This document shows positions 18,805 through 26,999 of a DNA stretch of 26,999 bases, piece after piece; the stretch's first letter is position 1, and each line of letters begins with the position of its first letter. Below the pieces are notes generated by a model. It ran no database searches, was not told the origin of the DNA, and saw only the letters and a program-made list of their open reading frames with translations. Source of the stretch: Priapulus caudatus (Eukaryota > Priapulida > Priapulimorpha > Priapulimorphida > Priapulidae); the NCBI RefSeq assembly GCF_000485595.1, contig NW_014577061.1:1307340-1334338 (forward strand), read 5' to 3'. Position numbers and translations under genes: made by a program.

Positions 18805-19021
18805 AACGTACCTGGTAGGCGACCTGGAGCTGGAGTTTCTCGCTGGTTTCGTTGCTGGCCGTGTCGGCTCGTAGGTGAGTATTCCTCGGATGATACGTCG
18901 GCTCGGGCGGCTGGCCCTGCTGCGACAACGCAGGGTTACTCCACGCCCAGCTCCAGATATACGCTCGCGTCGACGTCAGCTGAGCCAACAAGGCAACGAG
19001 CAGGATCACTCTTCTACACAT
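15852..19021 (-). CDS. DKK3-like: Dickkopf-3-like secreted protein, four-exon gene
   Basis: Minus-strand exons 18812-19021, 17986-18160, 16615-16816 and 15852-15915 join with GT-AG borders and matching phases (0, 1, 2) to 216 residues. Residues 1-20 are a signal peptide ending TSTRA. A low-complexity stretch follows with one N-glycosylation site (Asn57). The N-terminal cysteine module has Cys 73, 79, 85, 92, 102, 108, 114 and 119. The colipase-like module has the full ten: 132, 138, 143, 144, 153, 163, 178, 180, 186 and 212. Twelve residues separate the modules, as in DKK3; DKK1/2/4 have long linkers. CPCDRGLIC also resembles the CPC motif of DKK3. Dickkopfs are extracellular modulators of Wnt signalling, with the DKK3 role less clear. 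Odd points: two of the usual ten N-module cysteines are absent, and exon 2 is duplicated nearby. Confidence 0.88.
16615..16816 (-). CDS. DKK3-like: DKK3-like exon 3 (colipase-like module)
   Basis: 202 nt. Completes Gly129, then ARCKHDKDCGNSQCC to LCPCDRGLICRY and PQRRLR plus two bases. Acceptor ATTACAG; donor GTAAGC. If not spliced, the frame would stop at the donor itself, giving a protein with only nine of ten cysteines. Confidence 0.92.
16971..17095. repeat. (GT)n/(GTGC)n microsatellite, DKK3-like intron 2
   Basis: GT repeat followed by GTGC repeat and mixed GT, about 160 bases before the exon 3 acceptor on the minus strand. The homologous tract in the inverted arm is about 390 bp long (26165-26555). 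Confidence 0.95.
17579..18742. repeat. Segmental direct duplication, copy A1 (contains DKK3-like exon 2)
   Basis: Near-identical to 20119-21313. The main differences are an extra segment of about 18 bp in the second copy near 20251-20268, a small insertion near 20398-20407, and changes in the purine-rich tract near 18260-18290. Confidence 0.95.
17986..18160 (-). CDS. DKK3-like: DKK3-like exon 2 (N-terminal cysteine module)
   Basis: 175 nt from RPCENDKACGKGKFC to VVEHGTV plus one base; acceptor TTGCAG, donor GTAAGA. Eight cysteines. Compared with vertebrate Dickkopf modules, the fifth and eighth cysteines are missing. Confidence 0.92.
18708..18802. repeat. (CA)n microsatellite, DKK3-like intron 1
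   Basis: CA repeat with CGCA and CATA interruptions, ending 10 bases from exon 1. The directly duplicated block (20119-21313) breaks off inside the matching tract. Confidence 0.95.
18812..19021 (-). CDS. DKK3-like: DKK3-like exon 1 (signal peptide)
   Basis: 70 codons starting MCRRVILLVALLAQL, ending VAYQ at a GTACGT donor in phase 0. The frame stays open upstream of this Met, but this Met places the hydrophobic signal core correctly. The intron continues directly into a (TG)n tract on the minus strand. Confidence 0.82.
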
Positions 19022-20118
19022 GACGCACGAGGTAGGTCTTGATATTCCGCGTGATGTAATCCACACTGAACGTGCTTGTGCGCGCGCGAGAGAGAGAGAA
19101 AATCGAGCGAGTGGTAAACGAGGTGAAGGAGATTCGGTGTGATCGAGATCGAGAGAGAAAAGCAGACGCTGCGAACAGAAGCGGCTATCGCTGGCGACTA
19201 CCGCAGACGAACAAGTCACGGTTGTCTATAGCCACGCACGCACTCGACCCTTCGCTGACTCCGCCGGGCTGATTCCATCGGCCGCAACAATACAGGTGTT
19301 AACAAATCTGTTAAGAGTGTTTGGCACACAATCGTCGGGGAGGGGCAACTTCGCGATGCTCTCGCTCTCCCCGGCAAGACTGGACGCTGAGTTTTGTCTA
19401 CGCGCGCTGCCTATCGCCGGCGCCTCGCTGCGCCAAATTGAAGGATAAACAAGGGGAGGAGAAGTGGGCAGGCTCGCACGGCCAGAACAATATTGGTTTT
19501 CGCCCATCTACGCGTCGCGTTTTGTCCGCCGCGCCACGTCCTCTGTGCCAACCGCAATAAGTGCGACAATCGGCGCAATTGCGTGAGCGAGTTAGACTGT
19601 CCCCGGCGATCCCGTTAAGATCGGCGTTCGGTCGGCCCCTCGCTCGCGAGGCGAGAGAGCTACGGCGCCCGGCGGAAGTCAACGTCGACGGCGATGACAT
19701 AATTCGTTGATTCGATTCATAATCTCACATCTGGTCGGCGGCGGAGGTACTCTTGAGCCGCGAGCGTTTTCACACGCCTTAACGAGGCTGCTGCCCGTTC
19801 GCGCACCTGTACGTACGTACACTTACCTGCGTAAATGACAGCTTTACGCACACGTACGAGAAGGTATGATCGCGCGCGACTCTAGTCTTTACGTTCACGG
19901 CGAGGTCTGTAGTTACTTGCAAGGATCTATACGCGGCAAGCTTCCGCGTAAGGTTGTCGGCAACATGTATTTTTGCAACAAATATGTCGTTCGTCAGGAG
20001 GAGTAGCGACGTCTTAAACAATTAAAAGTGTATATCAGTCCCATTCGATAATGATTCCATTCGCTATTGCTTTTGTTTCGATATGACACCAGGCGCAGCT
20101 AGACGTAGCTAGAGCGAC
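19022..20118. other. Upstream region of DKK3-like gene, probable promoter
   Basis: GC-richer, CpG-rich DNA (especially about 19240-19760) right before exon 1 on the minus strand, as expected for a promoter/5' UTR. It contains a short GA tract near 19085-19100. No other exon recognised. Confidence 0.4.
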
Positions 20119-21313
20119 AATTGCAGCTCATTCTTAGAGCTGCGATACTTGTTTCCAAATACTCGGGTGTGGTTACTGAATCCAGCTGACATGTGCAGCT
20201 TTACACTTACGCGATTCTTTGACTCAACCGAACTGATCGTATATCGGAAATATTCTTCATCGGAGATAAATAACTCGAAGAATATACCACACAGAAAATA
20301 CCACACATTTAAGCGCGGGATTGTTTAAGAACAACGCAAGACTGAAAACCGCTAACGTCGCCTCTCTTCGCAAAGCGATGGCAGTACTGATCAAGTAAAT
20401 GGTATCATGCTAAATTATGTAATCCGTAACTAGTTACTTCCGTAGACTCAGATCGTAATATTGAATCTATACCCATTAATTATTATTAATTTGTATCATT
20501 TGTATCCAAATCATTAACATTCAGATACAGATGGATAGATCGTGGAATCTTACCGACGGTTCCGTGCTCGACGACCGGTCTGCATTTGCCAAACACGCAC
20601 TCAAGGCCTTTCTCGCAGTTGCCGTCTCGGCGGCAGAGGCTGGCTTCGGCGCGGTGCACTTCACATGTACCGTAGTGATGGTCGCAGAACTTGCCTTTTC
20701 CGCACGCCTTGTCATTCTCACAGGGGCGCTGCAACGCAGATGATCAGTACAGCTTTCACGTAAGAATGTACAAAGAAGAAGTAGCGAATCTTTACGTAGC
20801 GTTGTAATACGGTACATCGTGTTAGCATAAGAGGAGGAAGGAGAAGAGGAAGAAGAAGAAGAAGAGCAAGGTACGGATGTAAGCGTAACCCATGCGTGGT
20901 GTTTGTAAAATGTTTAACTTTAAAACCTTTCACATGAAACTTTGTGAATATGTGATTTGTATGCGTGCGCACACGAGTGTTCGCGAGGAGGCGGGCGCCG
21001 GTGTGATTTGATAAGAAGGTACGTAGTTATTCGGAAGTCGGAACGTTAGATCGAATAGCTAGCTGACGGATGTGTGTTAATAGTAGCATGACGTGCGTCC
21101 TAGCTCAGAGCTCAGGGAATATGCCGGGAGAAAATACCCTGTAGTTGGAGAAGGCTGGAATAATCTCAAGTAGGACTCGCGCGAAATATATTGTCAAGAA
21201 GGATATATAAGGTCATATCCCAGTAAGTAAAACCATTTCAAATGAGTTAAGACGCCTAAACAGGCACTACACGCCAGTATCACACACACAAACACGCACA
21301 CATACACACACAC
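20119..21313. repeat. Segmental direct duplication, copy A2
   Basis: Second copy of 17579-18742, in the same orientation, starting AATTGCAGCTCATTC. It ends inside a CA repeat, after which sequence unrelated to A1 begins. It may be a true tandem duplication or a second allele placed in series by the assembler. Confidence 0.95.
20554..20728 (-). pseudogene. DKK3-like: Orphan duplicate of DKK3-like exon 2
   Basis: 175 nt with intact acceptor (TTGCAG) and donor (GTAAGA). It encodes the same 58 residues as exon 2 with only two base differences, both silent (Asn AAT/AAC and Arg CGC/CGT). It lies upstream of exon 1 and has no exon 1 or exon 3 of its own in this orientation, so it is not expected in the mature mRNA unless an alternative first exon exists. 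An allelic copy misplaced by assembly is equally possible. Confidence 0.85.
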
Positions 21314-21544
21314 AGCGTCTCCTCTTTCTATAATTATATAAATATAGATTATATAGTATATTATATATATTATTAATATAGATAATATATAGTAAAGTTC
21401 ACACACACAACAGCCCGGTAGATAAAACAAAGCAAGGTATAATGAATAAGGGTGTTTAAAAGGATTTAAGCCCGTCAATCTAAACTTTAAACACCCTTAT
21501 CTATACCTGACTTTGTTTATATATATAATATAATATATATATAT

Positions 21545-21584
<40 letters not shown>

Positions 21585-21607
21585 TAGATAAGATAGATAT
21601 TAGATAG

Positions 21608-21652
<45 letters not shown>

Positions 21653-22073
21653 GTAGATAGATAGATAGATAGGGTAGTAGGTAGATAGATCGATAGATAA
21701 TAAATAGATAGATAGATACATACATACATACATACCTACAGTACATACAATACATACATACATACATACTACATAGCATACATACCATAATACATACATA
21801 CATACATACATACATTACAGTAACACTAATACATACATACATACATACATAATACATCATCTACATACCTAATAATAAATAACATACCACTACCATAACA
21901 TACATAACATCCATACATACATCATCAATACATAATACACTCATACTACACTACAACAAATCATACTACATACATATATACAAAATACATACATCCCTAC
22001 TCATACCATACATAATACATACATACATCCCTAACTACCACTCACATCACCTACATACATTCACACCACACAG

Positions 22074-22118
<45 letters not shown>

Positions 22119-22251
22119 ACACACAATCAGACATACATATCACTACATATCAATAATACATAATACATACATACATACATACCTACATACATACATACAA
22201 ATACATAACATACATACATACATCCATAGAAAGATTGGACTCTAGATAGAC

Positions 22252-22295
<44 letters not shown>

Positions 22296-22297
22296 CC

Positions 22298-22330
<33 letters not shown>

Positions 22331-22910
22331 TAGCATAGAGTAGATAGATAGATAGCATAGACAGATAGTAGATTACATAGATAGATATATATATGATAGA
22401 TAGATAAATACATAGAGTACGATAGATGAGATAAGATAGATAGATAGATAGAGTAGAAGATAGATAGATAGATAGATGATTAGATAGATAGATTACATAG
22501 AATAGATACATGAGATATATATATATATACTACTAGATAGAATAAATAGATAAGATAGATAAGATAGATTACATAGATAGATAATAGATAGAGTAGATAG
22601 ATTAGATAGAATAGATAGATACGATAGATAGATAGCATAGATAGATAGATAGATAACATAGATAGAATATATGTATATATATATATATACGATGGATAGA
22701 TAGATAGAATAGATAATAGAAGATAGATAGCTAGATAGATAGATAGATAGATAGATAGATGATAGATTAATAAGATAGATAGATAGATAGTTAGATAGAT
22801 AGATACATAACATATAATATATATATACTATGATATATATATATATTTATATATATAATTAGGATAGATAGATAGATAAAGCTACGCAGGGAGAGGGATG
22901 TTAGCGGTAG
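21314..22910. repeat. AT-rich and tetranucleotide (TAGA/TACA) spacer
   Basis: (TA)-rich DNA, then (GA)n at 21547-21580, TAGA repeats 21580-21720, TACA repeats 21717-22230, (CA)n at 22077-22118, then TAGA repeats with frequent single-base slips to 22880. No gene. The Tyr/Ile/Leu/Ser frames are compositional. Confidence 0.93.
21426..21520. repeat. Small inverted repeat in spacer
   Basis: About 35-bp arms: AAACAAAGCAAGGTATAATG... (21426-21461) and its near-inverse (21486-21520), sharing AAGGGTGTTTAAA. Possibly a MITE fragment. Confidence 0.65.
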
Positions 22911-24085
22911 TGTCGCTCTAGCTACGTCTAGCTGCGCCTGTGTCATATCGAAACAAAAGCAATACGAATGGAATAGTATCGAAGGTGACTGATATGCACT
23001 TTAATTGTTAAGACGTCGCAGCTCCTCGCTCGACGAACGACATTATTTGTTGCAAAAATACAATGTTGCGACAACCTACGCGGAAGCTTGCAACGCGTAT
23101 GTCCTGCAACTAACGTACACGACGCGTCGCGCGTGAACGTAAAGACTAGACGTCGCCGCGCGGATCATTAATACTTGCTCCGTTGACGTGTGCGTAAACA
23201 GCCTGTCCTTTACGGATGGCGAGTAAGTGTACGTACGTACGAGGTGCGCACGGCGAACTGGGTCAAGCAGCCTGTAAGGCGTGTGAAAACGCTCGCGCTC
23301 AAGTAGTACTCTCCGCCGCCGGACCAGATGTGAAGATTATGAATCGAATCAACGAATTATTCACTGCCGTCGACCGTGACTTCCCCGAGGCGCCGTTAGC
23401 TCTTCCTCGCCTCGCGAGCTAGACGGGGCCGGACCGAACGCCGATCTAACGGGAATCGACCTGGGGACAGTCTAACTCGCTAACACAACCAATTGCTGCC
23501 GAATGGTCGCACTTATTGCGGGTTGGCAACATGAGACGTGGCGCGGCGGACCAAAACGCGACGCGGTAGCTGAGGCGAAAACCAATAGTTTCTGCCGTAG
23601 CGAGCCTGCCCACCTTCTCCTCCTTGTTTATCCTTCATTTGGCGCCCAGCGAGGCCGCCCGGCGATAGGCCAGCGCGCGTAAGACAACTACAGCGTCGCG
23701 AGTACTTGCCGGGGAGAGCGAGAGCATCGCGGAAGTTGCGCCCTCCCCGACTGAGTGTCCAAACACTCTTAACAGATTTGTTAACACCTGTATTGTTGGC
23801 GGGCCGATGGAATCAAGCCCGGCGGAGTCAGCGTGAAGGTCGAGGCGTGCGTGGCTGATTTGACATGCACCGGTGTTACTTGTTGTCGCTTGCGGATAGT
23901 CGCCAGTCTGATAGCCGCTTCTGTTCGCAGCGTTCTGCTTCTCTCCTGCGATCTCGAATCACATCGAATCTCCTTCACCCTCGTTACCACTGTCGCTCGA
24001 TTTCTCTGCTCTCTCTGCGCCGACAGCCAACGTTCAAGTGTGGATACATCACGCCGAATATCTAAGACCTACCCTGCGTGCGTGC

Positions 24086-24308
24086 ATGTGTGGAAGAGTG
24101 TCCTGCTCGTCTGCTTGTTGGCTCAGCTGACCAGTCGACGCGAGCAGTATATCTGAGCTGGCGTGGGAGCACAACCCTGCGTTTTCGCAGCCGGCTCGAG
24201 CCGCCGCGAGTCGATCGTATCATCCGAGAATACTCACGCTACGGGAGCCGACACGGCCAGCAACGCAGAAACCACGGAGAAACCCCAGCTCACAGGTCGC
24301 CTACCCAG
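24086..24308 (+). pseudogene. DKK3-like: Broken copy of DKK3-like exon 1
   Basis: Starts ATGTGTGGAAGAGTG and still resembles exon 1 to the final CTACCCAG, but is 223 nt instead of 210 with several frameshifts. The first disrupts the signal core within a few codons. The donor is GTTCG instead of GTACG. Confidence 0.88.
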
Positions 24309-24324
24309 GTTCGTTAACTGCGTG

Positions 24325-24330
24325 TTAGTG

Positions 24331-24365
<35 letters not shown>

Positions 24366-24480
24366 TGGTGTTTTGTGTTTGCGTTTTGCGTGCCGTGTGT
24401 GTGTGCGTGTTGTGTTGTTTGTGTGTGTGTTGTGTGTGTGTGGTGTGTGATGTGTGTGTGTGTCGCGTGTTTGTGGTGTG
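24325..24480. repeat. (GT)n block in inverted arm
   Basis: Counterpart of the CA tract 18708-18802, longer and with many interruptions. Confidence 0.93.
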
Positions 24481-25054
24481 TGATACCGCGTGTAAGTTCC
24501 CTGTTTAGGCGTCTTAACTTATTTGAAATGGTTTTACTTACTGGGATATGACCTATATGATCCTTCTTGGACATATTGTTCGCGCCGAGTCCTATTGAAG
24601 ATTATTCCAGCTTCCAACTACAAGGTTATTTCTCCCGCATATTCCCTGGAGCTCTGAGCTAGTGACCCACGGTCATCTAGTATAACATCACATCCCGTCA
24701 GACTAGCTATTCGGATCTAACGTTCCGACTTTCCGCTAACGACGTACCTTCTATCAATTCACACCAAAGCGCCCGCCTCCTCTCGCGACACGTCCGTGGT
24801 GCTCCAGCATACAAATAACATATTACCTGAAAGTCTATGTAAAAGTATCTTAGAAGTTAAGACATTTACAACACACCATCGCATGGTTAGCCGCGGCTTA
24901 CATTCCGTACCTTGCTCTTCTTCTTCTTCTTCCTCCTTCTCCTCCTCTCTATGCTAACACGATGTACCGTATAGTACCAACGCTACGCTAAAAGATTCGC
25001 ACTTCTTCTTGTACATTCTTACGTTGAAAGCTGTACTGATCATCTGCGTGCGAG

Positions 25055-25243
25055 CGGGCCCCTGTGAGAACGACAAGTGCGTGCGGAAAAAGGCAAGTTC
25101 TGCGATACTCATCACCTAACGCGTACATGTGAAGTGCAACCGCGCGAAGGCACAGCTCTGCCGCCGGAGAGGCAACCGTGCGGAATAGCGCTTGAGTGAA
25201 GTTTGGCAATGCAAACCGGGTCGTCGAAGCACGGGAACCGTCG
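25055..25243 (+). pseudogene. DKK3-like: Broken copy of DKK3-like exon 2
   Basis: 189 nt instead of 175. An extra A in the AAAAGG run and other insertions shift the frame, giving a TAA soon after the CATCACC stretch (near 25117). The donor GTAAGATTCC is kept, and the acceptor reads GCGAG instead of TGCAG. Confidence 0.9.
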
Positions 25244-26164
25244 GTAAGATTCCACGATCTATCCATCTGTCTTGAATGTTCTAAATGATTTGGATACAAC
25301 TGATACAAATTAATATTCACTTAATGGTATAGATCAATATTACCGAATCTGAGTCTACGGAAGTAACTAGTTACGCGATTAACCTAATTTAGTACTTGAT
25401 CAGTACTGCCATCGCTTGCGAGGGAGGCGACGTTTTGAGCCGTTTTCAGTCTTGCCGTGTTACTAAACACCCGCACTGGTGTGTATTTTCTGTTGGCATA
25501 TCTTGCGAGTTGTTTATTTCGTTATATACATCAGTTCGGTTGTAGTCAAAGATCCCCGTAAGTGTTAAAGCCTGCAGAAACATGTCAGCTGGATTCAGTA
25601 ACACACCGAGTATTTTGACAAGTCGCAGCTCTAAGATGAGCTGCAATTTAAGCTAAACCGGCCGGACGAGGTGTGCAGCGAAGTGCTCAGCGCAAGCGCT
25701 GTGCATCCGGCGCGTGGCTCCGACAGTGCGACCTCTCCATGTCAGTGTTTACGTACCCGCCGAGGTTACGATCACTGAATGGCGCGTAAATTGCGCCGAA
25801 TGCCGTGTTGTACAACTCGCCCAGCCCCCTTAACAAACAGGCATTGTTCTCGCGACAAAACGTAGACGCTCGCTACCTGTTACGGCGTGCCGGCCAGACA
25901 ACGGCGAGCTGGGCCAGCCACTTGAACTCGCGCCTCGCGCAAAATAAAGCGGGCAAAGCAACAGTGATGGAGTCCTGCGCAGCGGCGGGCGCTAACTGTA
26001 GCGGCAGAGCTCATGTCGTCGGACGTCTGTCGTCTCTCTTACGGCGCGGACGTCGGCTACCCGCGCAAATCAGCGCGCCCGAAGACAGACGCAGCGTTGT
26101 CCGATATATGGATGCGTTTGAAAGGATGCGACACGAATCAATTTCTGTCGGTTTAGTCGAGGCA

Positions 26165-26555
26165 CACAATACACACGCAACAGCACGCGCGCGCGCGCGC
26201 AAGCGCACACCAGCGTCACACCACAACGAGCACACACACACACAGTCAACACGCACACACACACACAGACAGACACACACACACCACACACACACACAAC
26301 ACACACCACTCCACACAACAGTACACACACACACACACACGTAAGCACACACACACTACACACAAACTCACATGCGAATCACACACATCACAAACACCAC
26401 AACACACACACACACACACATCACACACGTACACACACACACGTAAACACACACACGTAACACACACACCACGTACACACCCACACGTACACACGCGCGG
26501 CGACGCGCGCGCAGCGGCACACACACACACACACAGCACACACACACACACAATC
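26165..26555. repeat. (CA)n block in inverted arm
   Basis: Counterpart of 16971-17095 but about 390 bp, with frequent ACC and ACGT interruptions. The Cys/Val frames on the minus strand are compositional. Confidence 0.95.
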
Positions 26556-26708
26556 GCCTTTGTAGCTTGTTCCGTGGTATTTAAAATCGTTTGTTTTGGC
26601 CGTGAACGCGCTGAACGCATCGCCACTGAGGTGCCGTCACAGACAACTCCGTACAGTTGATCCGACCGTGTAAATCCTGCACCCGCATATACGTCCGTTG
26701 CCATTACG

Positions 26709-26923
26709 GTGCCTGCGGTGCAAAACCCGACAAGGACTGCCGCAATAGTCAGTGACGGCGCGAAGCAGCATGGAGAGTTTGTGTGCAAGGCGAAGCTGCA
26801 CAGATCGGTAACAAGTGCTTCGTGCCGACGGTGGCGATAGATTTTACCTATACCTCAACAGCTGTCCATCGCCATCGGGGTCTCATATGCCGATACACCC
26901 GCCACAACGAACGTCTACGAGAG
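26709..26923 (+). pseudogene. DKK3-like: Broken copy of DKK3-like exon 3
   Basis: 215 nt instead of 202. The acceptor AG is lost (ATTACGG for ATTACAGG). The Cys-Cys pair TGCTGC reads TGACGG. The CPC motif is scrambled. The donor GTAAGC is kept one base further on. Confidence 0.9.
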
Positions 26924-26999
26924 GTAAGCTATAAATATATAATAATATATCAAGACATATGTCTGTTGTAAAATTCATAATGCATGCTATACAAGTGTG

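Larger units (their letters stand above)
22911..26999. repeat. Indel-rich inverted copy of the DKK3-like locus (right arm)
   Basis: Reads as the reverse complement of 20119 down to about 16545 and is still matching at the window end. It covers the upstream region, exon 1, the CA tract, exon 2, intron 2 and exon 3, in that order. Single-base insertions and other differences are spread evenly over coding and non-coding parts. It follows the context of copy A1, not A2. Either a decayed inverted duplication or raw long-read sequence placed in a gap. Confidence 0.93.

Noticed and set aside
24086-26923. A second functional DKK3-like gene on the plus strand
   Set aside because: All three exon copies carry frameshifts, the exon 3 acceptor is lost and key cysteines are destroyed.
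1-26999. tRNA, rRNA or snRNA genes
   Set aside because: I looked for tRNA T-loop (GGTTCGA-type) and other conserved strings and found none with supporting stems. A covariance-model search would settle it.

Overview
This is a stretch of animal nuclear DNA. Three spliced genes can be read from exon structure rather than from long open frames. On the minus strand at the left edge are the first three coding exons of core-binding factor beta (CBFB). On the plus strand at 4630-12160 is a complete ten-exon sterol 14-alpha-demethylase (CYP51). On the minus strand at 15852-19021 is a complete four-exon secreted Dickkopf protein of the DKK3 type. CBFB and DKK are metazoan families. CYP51 is missing from insects and nematodes, so the source is an animal that keeps sterol synthesis. 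Intron-rich genes, heavy microsatellites, many small inverted-repeat transposons and a 25-N gap suggest an invertebrate (probably marine) draft assembly. The phylum cannot be fixed from this window.

Layout: 1-138 is a TATC microsatellite. CBFB exons 3, 2 and 1 lie at 285-395, 760-846 and 1583-1720, and the gene continues off the left edge. The 2.9 kb between CBFB and CYP51 is a divergent intergenic space with (TA)n, (GT)n and candidate CYP51 promoter elements: CAGCTG E-boxes, a perfect CRE palindrome, a TATA-like box and a 5-codon upstream ORF. CYP51 introns 1, 6, 7 and 8 hold five small non-autonomous inverted-repeat elements, one of which carries telomere-like TTAGGG repeats between near-perfect terminal repeats. 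Downstream of CYP51 (12161-15850) are (CT)n, the assembly gap, a G-rich quadruplex-like block, a 500-bp tandem repeat with nuclear-receptor DR1-like motifs, a (GA)n block and AT-rich DNA with no recognisable gene.

The DKK3-like gene sits in a rearranged region. A 1.2 kb block around its exon 2 (17579-18742) is repeated directly at 20119-21313. After a 1.6 kb spacer of AT-rich and tetranucleotide repeats, 22911-26999 is an inverted, indel-rich copy of 20119 back to about 16545. Exon copies in this arm are frameshifted and 6-8 % longer than the originals. Net insertion of this kind looks more like uncorrected long-read gap filling than normal decay, although a decayed inverted duplication is not excluded.

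The three genes are functionally unrelated as far as known: a RUNX transcription-factor partner, an ER sterol-synthesis enzyme and a secreted Dickkopf-family protein. No RNA gene, CRISPR array or new multi-gene system was found. The most distinctive items are the telomere-repeat MITE, the long intronic hairpin, the DR1-bearing tandem repeat and the duplicated/inverted DKK locus.
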